Source of the DNA: VRUE01 sp035693025
GTDB lineage: Bacteria > Actinomycetota > Thermoleophilia > Solirubrobacterales > 70-9
Direction of reading: 5' to 3'
Assembly: GCA_035693025.1 (NCBI GenBank)
Contig: DASSHI010000038.1
Span: 1-64,000 of the forward strand
Length of the DNA: 64,000 nucleotides
Each line of letters starts with the position of its first letter. Position 1 is the stretch's first letter. Positions 39,614 to 48,915 of the stretch are shown here, piece after piece. The notes under the pieces are model-generated. The model had not been told where the DNA came from, made no database searches, and saw only the letters and a list, made by a program, of their open reading frames with translations. The position numbers were made by a program, and so were the translations under genes.

Positions 39614-40452
39614 AGGACTTCCGAGGTAAGCGCTGCTTCATCACCGGCGCGGCAAGCGGTATCGGCAGGGCCACGGCGATCGCCATGGCAGCCGAGGGCG
39701 CGGACCTCTACCTGACCGACGTCCAGGCCGAAGCCCTCGAGGAAGCGGTCGCGGAGATCCGCAGGGCGGGCGGAACGGTGAGCTGGTTCCAGGCCGCCGA
39801 CATCGCCGAGCACCCCGCCGTCGTCGCGATGGCGGCGGAGATCCACGCGGCCCACGGCAGCATGGACGTGGTGATGAACGTCGCCGGCATCGCGACCTGG
39901 GGAAGGATCGAGCAGCTCGAGCACAGCGACTGGCAGCGGACGGTCGAGGTCGATCTGCTCGGGCCGATCAGCGTGCTCGAGTGCTTCGTGCCGCCGATGA
40001 TCGAGGCCGGGCGGGGAGGCCACGTCGTCAACGTCTCCTCGGCGGCCGGCCTCTTCGGCCTGCCCTGGCACGCTCCCTATAGCGCCGCCAAGTTCGGCCT
40101 GCGCGGCGTATCCGAGGTGCTGCGGTTCGATCTGCGGCGCCATCGCATCGGCGTCAGCCTGGTCTGCCCCGGAGCGGTGAAAACTCCCATAGTCGACTCG
40201 GTGAAGGCGGTCGGCCTCGATCGCTCCGATCCCGGGGTCGAACGCGAGGTGCGTCGCTTCCTGCGCCACGCCGTGACCCCGGAGCAGGCCGCCGAGAAGA
40301 TCGTCGCCGGGATCGAGCGCGACCGCTACATGGTCTTCACCTCGTCCGACACGCGGATCCTCCACTGGATCCAGCGCAAGTTCTCGCCTCCCTATGAGCT
40401 GGCGATGCGCATCGCCAACCGGCGCTTCGACGCGCTTGCGGAACGCCCGTGA
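39610..40452 (+). CDS. Short-chain dehydrogenase/reductase
   Basis: A 280-residue classical SDR. Cofactor motif GAASGIGRA (about 12-20), NVAGI, Ser in NVSSAAG (about 143) and YSAAKFG (Tyr-x-x-x-Lys about 156-160). The C-terminal extension after residue 230 is long and basic. It oxidises or reduces a hydroxy compound with NAD(P). ATG 39610 overlaps the upstream stop by four bases (ATGA). Second gene of the operon. Confidence 0.9.
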   Translation: MKDFRGKRCFITGAASGIGRATAIAMAAEGADLYLTDVQAEALEEAVAEIRRAGGTVSWFQAADIAEHPAVVAMAAEIHAAHGSMDVVMNVAGIATWGRIEQLEHSDWQRTVEVDLLGPISVLECFVPPMIEAGRGGHVVNVSSAAGLFGLPWHAPYSAAKFGLRGVSEVLRFDLRRHRIGVSLVCPGAVKTPIVDSVKAVGLDRSDPGVEREVRRFLRHAVTPEQAAEKIVAGIERDRYMVFTSSDTRILHWIQRKFSPPYELAMRIANRRFDALAERP

Positions 40453-40471
40453 CGATGTAGATTCGCTCGGT

Positions 40472-42226
40472 ATGGGGTTCCTCCAGCCCACTCCCCCGCC
40501 GTTCGAGTACGAGGAGTGGAGAAGCCGTCCGCACCTGGAGCGGATCAAGCTGTGCGCGCAGGACTGGGCGCTGAACGGGTTCGGCACGCCCTACTTCGTC
40601 TATCTGCTTTACGTGGTCAAGCTCGTTCTCTACGCGGGGGGTGGGCTGCTGCTGATCTCTGCGACCACCGCCGGGCTGAGGGGGCTGGGCGACCTCGGCT
40701 CGTGGTGGAGCGAGCCGATCGTCTTCGAGAAGGCGGTGATCTGGACGATGCTGTGGGAGGTGCTCGGCCTCGGCGCCGGCTCGTTGCCGCTGACGCTGCG
40801 CTTCTCGCCGATGATCGGCGGCGTCCTCTACTGGCTGCGGCCGGGGACGACGCGCCTGCCGCCCTGGCCCGAGCGCGTGCCACTCACCCGGGGTACCCGT
40901 CGTACGCTCTTCGACGTCGCCCTCTACGCCGGCCTGCTCGCCGCCGCGCTCAACCTGCTGCTCTCCGACGGGGTCAACGCGACCGTCGCGACCGCGGGCC
41001 GGCTCGACCCGGTGGCGGTGGGCGTCCTGCTTGCGTTGCTGGCCGCGCTCGGGCTGCGCGACAAGGTCCCGTTCCTCGCCGCCCGGGCCGAGATCTACGG
41101 CACGCTCTCACTGATCTTCCTCTTCCCGCTGACGAACCTGATCGTCGCCGCCCAGCTCGCCTTCGTCTGCATCTGGTGGGGGGCGGCGTCCTCGAAGCTC
41201 AACCGTCACTTCCCCTTCGTCGTCACGGTGATGATCAGCAACACGCCGTGGAACCGCTCGCGGGCGGCGAAGCGGCGGCTCTACCGCGATCATCCCGAAG
41301 ATCTGCGGCCCTCCTCGCTGGGGGCGCTGATAGCGCACGTGGGAACCGTCATGGAGTTCACCCTGCCGGCGATCTTGCTCGTCTCCCAGGGCGGCTGGAT
41401 CGGCACCGTCGCCGTCGCCGGGATGGTGATCTTCCACCTCCACATCCTCTCCACCTTCCCGCTGGCGGTGCCGCTGGAGTGGAACGTCTTCATGATCTTC
41501 GGGCTGCTCTTCCTCTTCGGCCACTACGGCGCGACGTCGTGGTCGACGCTCGACGATCCGCTGCTGCTGGTAATCCTCGCCCTCACCTGCGTCGGCCTGC
41601 CGGTGCTCGGCAACTTCCGTCCCGACCTCGTCTCCTTCCTGCCCTCGATGCGTTACTACGCGGGCAACTGGGCGACCAGCCAGTGGCTCTTCCGTCGCGA
41701 CGGCGGCGCGGAGGCGAAGCTCGACGCGAACCTGGTCAAGCCGGCGTCGATCGTCACCGAGCAGCTCGCCAAGTTCTACGAGCCCGAGCTGATCGACGTG
41801 CTGGTCCACAAAGGGCTCGCCTTTCGCTCGATGCACTCGCACGGGCGCGCGCTCAACGGGCTGGTGCTGCGGGCGGTCGACGACGTCGAGGACTACGACG
41901 TGCGCGAGGGCGAGCTCGTCGCCGGCGTCGTGCTCGGCTACAACTTCGGCGACGGGCACTTCCACGACCAGCGCCTGCTCGCCGCCGTCCAGGAGCACTG
42001 TCGCTTCGAGCCCGGGGAGGTGCGGGTGGTGGTGCTCGAGTCCCAGGCGGCGCACGTGCAGCGCCAGCGCTACCGGATCTTCGACGCGGCCGACGGCCTG
42101 GTCGAGGAGGGTTGGGTGGACGTCGCCGACATGGTCGAGCGCCAGCCCTGGCTCGACGGGCGGCCGTTCCCGGTGCGGCCGCTCGAGTCGGCGGCGCGGG
42201 CGCCGGGGCCGGCCAAGACGGCATGA
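40472..42226 (+). CDS. DUF3556 integral membrane protein
   Basis: A 584-residue protein with about nine to ten membrane helices between residues 45 and 400 and a soluble C-terminal domain (about 410-570; FLPSMRYYAGNWATSQWLFR, KFYEPELIDVLVHKGLAFRSMHSHGRAL, LGYNFGDGHFHDQRLL). The family is confined to actinobacteria, often near SDR and FAD genes; no reaction is established. ATG 40472 has TAGATT eight bases upstream: although inside the operon it may have its own leaderless start. The next gene overlaps its stop by four bases. Confidence 0.85.
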   Translation: MGFLQPTPPPFEYEEWRSRPHLERIKLCAQDWALNGFGTPYFVYLLYVVKLVLYAGGGLLLISATTAGLRGLGDLGSWWSEPIVFEKAVIWTMLWEVLGLGAGSLPLTLRFSPMIGGVLYWLRPGTTRLPPWPERVPLTRGTRRTLFDVALYAGLLAAALNLLLSDGVNATVATAGRLDPVAVGVLLALLAALGLRDKVPFLAARAEIYGTLSLIFLFPLTNLIVAAQLAFVCIWWGAASSKLNRHFPFVVTVMISNTPWNRSRAAKRRLYRDHPEDLRPSSLGALIAHVGTVMEFTLPAILLVSQGGWIGTVAVAGMVIFHLHILSTFPLAVPLEWNVFMIFGLLFLFGHYGATSWSTLDDPLLLVILALTCVGLPVLGNFRPDLVSFLPSMRYYAGNWATSQWLFRRDGGAEAKLDANLVKPASIVTEQLAKFYEPELIDVLVHKGLAFRSMHSHGRALNGLVLRAVDDVEDYDVREGELVAGVVLGYNFGDGHFHDQRLLAAVQEHCRFEPGEVRVVVLESQAAHVQRQRYRIFDAADGLVEEGWVDVADMVERQPWLDGRPFPVRPLESAARAPGPAKTA

Positions 42227-43644
42227 GCGAGGCGATCGTCGTCGGGTCGGGCCCAAACGGGCTCGCCGCGGCCGCCACTCTCGCCGCGCGAGGGGTGGGG
42301 GTGACGGTGATCGAGGCGGCGTCGAGGATCGGCGGCGGCGCCCGCACCAGCGAACTGACCCTGCCGGGCCTGCTGCACGACGACTGCTCGGCGTCCCACC
42401 CCTTCTCACCCGGCTCGCGGGCGCTGGCCCCGCTCGGCCTCGAGCGCCATGGCCTCGAGTGGGCCTGGGCGGAGATCGACCTCGCGCACCCGTTCGACGA
42501 CGGCAGCGCGGCGACGATGCAACGTTCGATCGAGGCGACCGCGGCCGGGCTCGGCCGAGCGGGCGCCGCCTGGAAGCGGCTCTTCGGCTCCTCCTCCACC
42601 CACTTCGACGCGCTCAGCGAAGACATCATGCGGCCGGTCGCGCGCCTGCCGCGGCATCCGCTTGCGCTGGCACGCTTCGCGCCCTCGGCGGCGGCGCCTG
42701 TCTCGCTGCTTGCCCGTGCCCTTCCGACCGAGCGGGCGAGAGCGCTCTTCGGCGGCACCGCCGCGCACTCGTTCAGCCCGTTCTCACGTCCCTTCAGCGC
42801 CGCCGCAGGCATGGCGCTGACCTGCGCCTGCCACAGCAACGGCTGGCCGGTCGCCCGCGGCGGCTCGGGGGCGATCGCCGCTGCCCTGGCCGTCTCGCTG
42901 CGCGAACACGGCGGCCGCATCGAGACCGGCCGGCCGCTCCGCTCGCTCGCCGAGCTGCCCGCCGTCGACGCCGTGATCTTCGACCTCGCCCCGGCGGCGG
43001 TCGCCGAGATCGCCGCCGATCGCCTGCCGTCGCGGACCGTGCGCGCCTATCGCCGCTACCGGCACGGGCCGGCCGCCTTCAAGGTCGACCTCGCGGTCGC
43101 GGGCGGCGTGCCCTGGGCCGCGGAGGCGGCGGGGCGGGCCGGAACCGTGCACGCGATCGGCTCCTACGAGGAGACGGTCGTCTCCGAGCGCGAGATCAAC
43201 CGGGGCCGCATGCCCGAGCGCCCCTTCGTCCTCGTCGGCCAGCAGTACCTCGCCGACCCCTCGCGCTCGCGGGGCGACGTCCACCCCCTCTGGGCCTACG
43301 CCCACGTCCCGCACGGCTACACGGGCGACGCGACCGAGGCTCTGCTCGACCAGATCGAACGCTTCGCCCCCGGCCTGCGAGAGCGCATCCTCGCCCGCCA
43401 CGTCCGCTCGCCCGCCGAGCTCGCCTCCTACAACCCCAACTACGTCGGCGGCGACATCGTCACCGGCGCCAACACCCCGCTGCAGTCGGTCTTCCGCCCA
43501 CGGATCGCCCTCGACCCCTACTCCACCGGTGCCCCCGGCCTCTTCATCTGCTCCGCCGCCACGCCCCCTTCAGCTGGAGCCCACGGCATGAACGGCTTCA
43601 ACGCCGCCCAGTCCGTGCTCCGCCACCTGCGACGCCTCACGTAG
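42223..43644 (+). CDS. Phytoene-dehydrogenase-like FAD oxidoreductase
   Basis: A 473-residue flavoprotein. VVGSGPNGLAAAATLAARG (about 6-24) is the FAD-binding βαβ motif; the IGGGARTSEL loop follows, and the C-terminal PGLFICSAATPPSAGAHGMNG completes the amine-oxidase/CrtI-type fold. ATG 42223 overlaps the DUF3556 stop by 4 bp. It probably desaturates or oxidises a lipid-like substrate handled by the membrane protein. The stop codon is followed directly by the palindromic repeat at 43644. Confidence 0.88.
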   Translation: MSEAIVVGSGPNGLAAAATLAARGVGVTVIEAASRIGGGARTSELTLPGLLHDDCSASHPFSPGSRALAPLGLERHGLEWAWAEIDLAHPFDDGSAATMQRSIEATAAGLGRAGAAWKRLFGSSSTHFDALSEDIMRPVARLPRHPLALARFAPSAAAPVSLLARALPTERARALFGGTAAHSFSPFSRPFSAAAGMALTCACHSNGWPVARGGSGAIAAALAVSLREHGGRIETGRPLRSLAELPAVDAVIFDLAPAAVAEIAADRLPSRTVRAYRRYRHGPAAFKVDLAVAGGVPWAAEAAGRAGTVHAIGSYEETVVSEREINRGRMPERPFVLVGQQYLADPSRSRGDVHPLWAYAHVPHGYTGDATEALLDQIERFAPGLRERILARHVRSPAELASYNPNYVGGDIVTGANTPLQSVFRPRIALDPYSTGAPGLFICSAATPPSAGAHGMNGFNAAQSVLRHLRRLT

Positions 43645-43757
43645 AGACCATCCCGGCAGGGGTGAAACGTCTTGTACTTTTTTGTTGAGCGCTAGCGGCG
43701 CCAGCTCAATCCCGGTCCACCAAAAAAGTTAAGTGAAACCCCTGCCGGGATGGTCTC
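43644..43757. repeat. Nested palindromic element, copy 1
   Basis: Outer arms GAGACCATCCCGGCAGGGGT (43644-43663) and its exact complement (43738-43757), middle stem ACTTTTTTG/CAAAAAAGT, inner stem TTGAGC/GCTCAA. Copy 2 is at 61953-62065. It begins on the last base of the FAD gene's stop codon. Confidence 0.85.
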
Positions 43758-43797
43758 CCTGACTGGCCGGAGGAGGCGGTCCCATAGATTTCGGCCG

Positions 43798-44571
43798 GTG
43801 AAGGCATTGGACGTAGAAGGTCTGGAGAAGCGCTACCCGACGGGGGTCGAGGCGCTGCGCGGCGTCTCGCTGGAGATCGAGCCGGGGGAGCTGTTCGGGC
43901 TGCTGGGGCCGAACGGAGCCGGCAAGTCGACGCTGATCCACTGCACGACCGGGCTGGCGCAGCCGACCGGCGGCTCGATCCGCGTCTTCGGCCACGACGC
44001 GATCGGCGCCTACGGCCCGGCGCGGCAGGCGGTCGGGCTGGCGCCGCAGGAGCCCAACCTCGACTGGTTCCTCACCGTGGAGGAGTCGCTCGATTACCAC
44101 GCCGGCTATTTCGGCATGCCCAAGCGCGAGCGGCGCGAGCGCACCGCCGAGCTGCTCGAGACCTTCTCGCTGACCGAGAAGGCCGACGAACGGACCCGCA
44201 CGCTCTCCGGCGGGATGAAACGGCGGTTGATCCTGGCGCGGGCGATGATGCATCGGCCACAGCTGCTGATCCTCGATGAGCCGACCGCCGGGGTCGACGT
44301 CGAGCTGCGGCTCGAGCTCTGGCACTACGTGCAGCGGATCAACCAGGAGGGAACGACGATCCTGCTCACGACCCACTACCTGGAGGAGGCCGAACAGCTC
44401 TGCGACCGGATTGCCTTCATCAACGAAGGCAGGATCGTCGGCGAGGGGACGAGCGCTTCGCTGGCCGCCCGCTACGGCGTCGCCACCCTCGAGGACGCCT
44501 ACCTGACCCTGGTCGGCCGCAAGGAGCTCTCGCGCTCGCACGTTCCGGTCGAGCCGGAGGCCGTTTCTTGA
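43798..44571 (+). CDS. ABC-2 type transporter ATPase
   Basis: A 257-residue ATPase. Walker A GPNGAGKST (about 38-46), Q-loop LAPQEPNLDW, signature TLSGGMKRRL (about 137-146), Walker B LLILDEPTAGVD (about 156-167) and H-loop LTTHYLEEAEQLC. The DrrA/NodI-type exporter ATPase class. GTG 43798 is preferred over an ATG at 43750, which lies in the repeat element. TAGATT stands seven bases upstream: leaderless. Coupled to the permease gene by a TTGA overlap. Confidence 0.92.
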   Translation: MKALDVEGLEKRYPTGVEALRGVSLEIEPGELFGLLGPNGAGKSTLIHCTTGLAQPTGGSIRVFGHDAIGAYGPARQAVGLAPQEPNLDWFLTVEESLDYHAGYFGMPKRERRERTAELLETFSLTEKADERTRTLSGGMKRRLILARAMMHRPQLLILDEPTAGVDVELRLELWHYVQRINQEGTTILLTTHYLEEAEQLCDRIAFINEGRIVGEGTSASLAARYGVATLEDAYLTLVGRKELSRSHVPVEPEAVS

Positions 44572-45335
44572 GCACCGCCCAGATCCGCTTCGCGACGCTC
44601 TGGCGGCGCGAGGTCAACCGCTTCATGAAGATCAAGAAACAGACGCTCGGCGCGCCGCTGCTCGAATCGTTCCTCTACATCAGCGTCTTCGGCGCGGCGC
44701 TCGGCTCACGGGTCGGTGAGCTACATGGGTTCGACTACATCGTCTTCGTCATCCCCGGGCTGATCATGATGTCGTTCTCGACCAACTCCTTCGCCAACAA
44801 CTCGTCCTCGATCTTGCAGCAGAAATTCCAGGGGGCGATCCAGGACCAGCTCTCCTCGCCGGCCTCGCCGATGGAGCTGCTGCTCGCCTTCTCGTTCGGG
44901 GGCTTCACCCGCGGCCTGATCGTCGCCTCGCTGACCTTCGTCGCCTCCTCGCTGCTGGTCGACCTGCCGGTGGACAACGTGCTCGTGCTGATCCCGGCGC
45001 TCTTCCTGGTCGGCTTCTTCTTTGCCCAGCTAGGCGTGCTGATCGGCGTGCGCGCCGAACAGTTCGACGACGTCGCCTTCGCCCAGACCTTCGTCCTGCA
45101 GCCGCTGATCTTCCTCGGCGGCGTCTTCTACTCCGCCACCCTGCTGCCCGAGCCGTTCTCGACCCTGACCCACTTCAACCCGCTCTTCTACATGATCAAC
45201 CTGGTCCGCTACGGCTTCATCGGCTACACCGAAGTCAGCGTCGCGCTCTCGCTGCTCGCGCTGACCGCGGCCACGGCGGCGCTCTTCCTCGTCAACCTGC
45301 GCCTCTTCAGCCGCGGTTATCGGCTGCGTGCGTAG
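44568..45335 (+). CDS. ABC-2 type permease
   Basis: A 255-residue protein with six membrane helices (about 30-50, 60-80, 105-130, 140-165, 170-190, 225-245) and the ABC2 motif PLIFLGGVFYSATLLPE. TTG 44568 overlaps the ATPase stop (TTGA). Forms the membrane half of the exporter; substrate (drug, polysaccharide or lipid) cannot be told. Confidence 0.92.
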   Translation: MSTAQIRFATLWRREVNRFMKIKKQTLGAPLLESFLYISVFGAALGSRVGELHGFDYIVFVIPGLIMMSFSTNSFANNSSSILQQKFQGAIQDQLSSPASPMELLLAFSFGGFTRGLIVASLTFVASSLLVDLPVDNVLVLIPALFLVGFFFAQLGVLIGVRAEQFDDVAFAQTFVLQPLIFLGGVFYSATLLPEPFSTLTHFNPLFYMINLVRYGFIGYTEVSVALSLLALTAATAALFLVNLRLFSRGYRLRA

Positions 45336-45436
45336 GCGTCGGCGGGCTTGATCGCGACCGCTTTAACCTCTACCGTTCCCCGTCCAAATCGTCGTGCGCT
45401 CCCGGCGTGGATGGGTCAGCGCAGAAAGGAATCGAA

Positions 45437-46006
45437 TTGAGTAATTCTCGTCTACGCCCGGCTTCGGGCAAGGCAGTGCTGTCGCTCGTGGTCATCGCAT
45501 TGGTCTCCCTGGGGGCGTTTGCCTCTGCGGCCTCGGCGGGCACGGTGCCGACGGTCTTCATCAAAGATGGCAAGGGGGGGCTTCGCTTCGAAGCGCCGAA
45601 GACGATCGCCGACGGAGAAGAACTGGCGGTGGTCAATACGACCAACCCGCACAAAGTCGGTCCGCACACGTTCTCGCTGGTCACCAAGGGGTCGATCCCG
45701 AAGACCCCGAAGCAGCGCCAGCTCTGCTTCACCCCGCATCACATCTGCAAGGCGATCGCCGGTTGGCATGGCGCCAAGGGCAACGGGCCACCGAAGATCA
45801 ACCCGGTCGACGCCGGCCCCGAAGGCTGGAGCACGATGGGCAGCCTGACCAAGGAAGGCGACTCCTGGTTCACCGGCGAGAAGCCGGGCACCTCGATCAA
45901 GGAGAAGGTCGACGTCGACACCTCGGGGGGAGCGACGCGGATCTACTTCGTCTGCGCGGTCCATCCCTGGATGCACGGTTCGATCAACGTCCTGCCGGAA
46001 GGCTAG
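45437..46006 (+). CDS. Secreted cupredoxin-like protein
   Basis: A 189-residue protein with signal peptide (about 12-35, ending ASA). The C-terminus IYFVCAVHPWMHGSINV supplies Cys, His and Met of a type-1 copper site; the first His is probably in NPHKVGPHTFS. The region between (CFTPHHICKAIAGWHG) is an unusual long insertion with more His and Cys. TTG 45437 follows AAAGGA; an in-frame GTG at 45407 lacks one. It precedes the multicopper oxidase, so it may carry electrons for it. Confidence 0.8.
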   Translation: MSNSRLRPASGKAVLSLVVIALVSLGAFASAASAGTVPTVFIKDGKGGLRFEAPKTIADGEELAVVNTTNPHKVGPHTFSLVTKGSIPKTPKQRQLCFTPHHICKAIAGWHGAKGNGPPKINPVDAGPEGWSTMGSLTKEGDSWFTGEKPGTSIKEKVDVDTSGGATRIYFVCAVHPWMHGSINVLPEG

Positions 46007-46038
46007 CGACGGCTGGACCTTCGCAGTCCTCGCCGCGT

Positions 46039-47598
46039 CTGGGGCGCCGAGCTTTCCTCGGCGCCCTGGGCGGCGGCGCGCTCGCGGCGCTGCTGCCCTC
46101 CGGGCTGCGTCCGAGCGGCTTCACCCCGGCCACGGCGCGGGCGGGGCGGCTTGCCGCGCCGCCGCCCTTTCGGGACCCGCTGCCGATTCCGCGCGAGTTG
46201 CGCGAGGCGAAGCTCGACATCCCGATCCGCGAGGCGGAGGTCTCGATCCTGCCCGGTCGCCCGACGCGGATGTGGACCTATGACGGCAGCTTCCCCGGCC
46301 CGACGATCCGGCGCCCGGCCGGCCACCGCACCGAGGTCACGTTCCACCACCAGCTCTCGCCGAAGGTAGGCGAGCTGTCCGTCCACCTGCACGGTGGCCA
46401 CAACCGCACCCAGTTCGACGGCCGGCCCGGCGGCCTCACCAGCTCCCAACCCCGCTCCTTCTACTGCCACATCCCCAGCGGCCTCTCGCCGCGCGAGTCG
46501 GGCAACGACGTGCTGATCGAGCCGGGTGGGCGCCGGCGCTACGTCTGGGACCTGATGGAGGACGGCCGGCCCGAGCGGGCGGCGATGCAGTGGTACCACG
46601 ACCACCGCCTCGACCACACCGGCCGCAACGTCTGGCACGGCCTGGCGGGCATCTTCATCGTCGACGACGAGCTCGACGCCTCGCTGCCATTGCCGCGCGG
46701 CGAGCGCGACATCCCGCTGATGATCGCCGACCGCAGCTTCGACCGGCACAACCAGCTGACCGATCCCTTCACCGGGCTGCGACCGCCTGCTGACGGAGTC
46801 GTCGGCCACCGCGTCCTCGTCAACGGCGCTTACATGCCGCACCACCGCGTGACGCCGCAGCGCTACCGGTTGCGTCTGCTCAACGTCTCCGGCTTCCGCG
46901 CCTACGACGTCCACCTCTCCAACGGCGCGCCGCTGATCCAGATCGGCACCGACAGCGGCCTGATGCCGAAGCCCGTGCGCCGCAGCCACGTCCTGCTCGG
47001 GCCGGCCGAGCGAGCCGAGGTGATCGTCGACTTCGCCGGCGCCCGCGGCGAGACGGTAGAGCTGCGCAGCGGGCCGCGCCACGACGGGCACGACGGCGCC
47101 GGCTCGCGCCCCTACATCGGCGCCCTGATGCAGTTCAAGGTCGGCTCGCGGGGGATGCCCGACCACACCCGCGTGCCGCGCAGGCTGCGCCCGCTGCCGG
47201 CCTGGACCAAGCATGTCTCCCACAAGCCCGACCACACCTGGACGATCACGATCGGCGGCCTCTTCAAGCCGACCTGGCTGATCAACGGCCGCACCTACAA
47301 CCCTGCCTACGCCGACGCCTTCCCCAAGCTGGGGGAGACCGTCACCTGGCAGCTGGTCAATCGCACCGGCGTAGCCCATCTGATGCACCTGCACCACACC
47401 GACTGGTACCTGCTGGCGCGCAATGGCAAGCCGCCGCCGCCCTGGGAAGACTGCCTCAAGGAGACCTTCTTCCTCTATCCGGGCGAACGGATCCTGCTGG
47501 CGGGTCACTTCGCCGACTACACCGGCAAGTTCGTCATCCACTGCCACATGCTCGACCACGAGGACCACGGCCTGATGAGCCAGTTCGAGGTCGTCTGA
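46039..47598 (+). CDS. Multicopper oxidase, Tat-exported
   Basis: A 519-residue protein if CTG 46039 is used. RRAFLGALGGGALAALLPSG near the start is a twin-arginine signal. Copper motifs: VHLHGGH, QWYHDHRLDHTGRNVWHG, HLMHLHHTDW and HCHMLDHEDHGLM, giving one T1 and the trinuclear site (T1 ligands H, C, H and M). No ATG, GTG or TTG lies between the upstream stop 46006 and the signal peptide, so the start is a CTG or lies in an unusual position. It oxidises metals or phenols outside the membrane. Immediately after the cupredoxin and head-to-tail with it. Confidence 0.85.
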   Translation: MGRRAFLGALGGGALAALLPSGLRPSGFTPATARAGRLAAPPPFRDPLPIPRELREAKLDIPIREAEVSILPGRPTRMWTYDGSFPGPTIRRPAGHRTEVTFHHQLSPKVGELSVHLHGGHNRTQFDGRPGGLTSSQPRSFYCHIPSGLSPRESGNDVLIEPGGRRRYVWDLMEDGRPERAAMQWYHDHRLDHTGRNVWHGLAGIFIVDDELDASLPLPRGERDIPLMIADRSFDRHNQLTDPFTGLRPPADGVVGHRVLVNGAYMPHHRVTPQRYRLRLLNVSGFRAYDVHLSNGAPLIQIGTDSGLMPKPVRRSHVLLGPAERAEVIVDFAGARGETVELRSGPRHDGHDGAGSRPYIGALMQFKVGSRGMPDHTRVPRRLRPLPAWTKHVSHKPDHTWTITIGGLFKPTWLINGRTYNPAYADAFPKLGETVTWQLVNRTGVAHLMHLHHTDWYLLARNGKPPPPWEDCLKETFFLYPGERILLAGHFADYTGKFVIHCHMLDHEDHGLMSQFEVV

Positions 47599-47610
47599 CG
47601 TCAGCCGGGC

Positions 47611-48915
47611 TCAGCTCGGGTTGGCGACGAGCACTTCGCCCTCGTCGTCGGGCAGGACGAGGATCGCGCCCTCGCCCGAGGCGTAGGCCTCCTCGCCGTG
47701 CTGGACGACGTCCATGCCGATCGCCTCGTCGTGCTCGCCGGCGCGCAGTGGAACGAAGACGCTCATCGCCCGCAGCAGGAGGTAGGTCATGCCGAACGCG
47801 TAGAGCGGCGTGACCAGGGCGGCCAGCGCCTGGTCGCCAAGTTGCGAGGCATTGCCGAAGAAGAGGCCGTCGGAGACGCCGTTCCAGGCGGCCGAGGCGA
47901 AGAAGCCGATGAAGAGAATTCCGGTGAAGCCGGCGACGCCGTGCGCAGCCAGCACGTCGAGCGTCTCGTCGACCCTCGTGCGCGGGCGCCAGACGATCAT
48001 CGCGTAGCAGGGCAGGGCGCCGACGGCGCCGAGCACCATCGCCCAGCCGGGGCTGACGAAGGCGCCCGCGGGAGTGATCAGCACGCAGCCGACGATGATC
48101 GCGGTGGCGGCGCCGATCGCCGTCACCTTGCGGCCGCGGAACAGATCGAGCAGGAACCAGACGACGAGCGAGCAGGCCGGGGTCAGCAGCGTGTTGACGA
48201 AGGCGAGCACGCTCGGGTTGCCGGTCGAGAAGCCGCTGCCGCCGTTGAAGCCGAACCAGCCGAACCAGAGCAGCCCGGCGCCGAGCAGCACGTACATCGC
48301 GTTGTGCGGCAGCAGCGCCTGGCGGCCGTAGTCCTTGCGCGCGCCGACGACCACCGCGGCGGCCAGGGCCGAGAAGCCCGAGCCCATCTCGACCGGGATG
48401 CCGCCGGCGAAGTCGAGCGTTCCGTTGGCGGAGAGCCAGCCGCCGCCGAAGGACCAGTGGGCGAGGACCGAGTAGACGAGGATCGACCAGAGGGCGACGA
48501 AGATCAGGAAGGGCCCGAAGCGCATCCGCTCGACCACCGCGCCGGAGACCAGTGCGGCGGTGATGATGCAGAAGGTCGCCTGGAAGGCGAAGAAGAGGAG
48601 ATGGGGGATCGTGGTCCCTTCGCGGGGCAGGAAGGTGACGTCGTGCAGGCCGACGTAGTTCAGGCCACCGATGATCGAGCCGCTGCCGTCGAAGGCGAGC
48701 GAGTAGCCGACCAGCGCCCAGACGACGCCGGCGACAGCGATCGCACCGATGCACATCATGAAGGTGTTGAGGGTGTTCTTCGAGCGCACCAGGCCGGCGT
48801 AGAAGAGGCCGAGCGCCGGGGTCATCATCAGCACCAGCGCGGTGGCGACGAACATCCAGGCGGTGTCGCCGGTGTCGATTCCCGCGGCCGCGGCCGCGAT
48901 CGGCAGGCCGCTCAC
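47611..48915 (-). CDS. amt: Ammonium transporter, Amt type, with Glu in place of the first pore His
   Basis: A 434-residue protein with 11 membrane helices. ATALVLMMTPALGLFYAGLVRSKN, SVLAHWSFGGGWL and the second pore His in AAHGVAGFTGILF are normal. In the first pore His region the line is DFAGGIPVEMGSG: the His is Glu (residue 176, codon at 48388-48390). The C-terminal tail (~45 residues) has an unusual acidic end. GTG 48915 overlaps the PII stop by four bases, so PII and Amt form an operon. Confidence 0.92.
   Translation of the reverse strand: MSGLPIAAAAAGIDTGDTAWMFVATALVLMMTPALGLFYAGLVRSKNTLNTFMMCIGAIAVAGVVWALVGYSLAFDGSGSIIGGLNYVGLHDVTFLPREGTTIPHLLFFAFQATFCIITAALVSGAVVERMRFGPFLIFVALWSILVYSVLAHWSFGGGWLSANGTLDFAGGIPVEMGSGFSALAAAVVVGARKDYGRQALLPHNAMYVLLGAGLLWFGWFGFNGGSGFSTGNPSVLAFVNTLLTPACSLVVWFLLDLFRGRKVTAIGAATAIIVGCVLITPAGAFVSPGWAMVLGAVGALPCYAMIVWRPRTRVDETLDVLAAHGVAGFTGILFIGFFASAAWNGVSDGLFFGNASQLGDQALAALVTPLYAFGMTYLLLRAMSVFVPLRAGEHDEAIGMDVVQHGEEAYASGEGAILVLPDDEGEVLVANPS

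Noticed and set aside
40516..42222. N-terminal extension of the FAD oxidoreductase through a very long open frame
   Set aside because: The frame lies over the DUF3556 gene, has Arg/Ala-rich content without motifs, and the FAD motif begins right after ATG 42223.
43750..43797. ATG 43750 as start of the ABC ATPase
   Set aside because: It lies inside the right arm of the palindromic repeat; the added residues are not family-like and GTG 43798 has a promoter-like hexamer.
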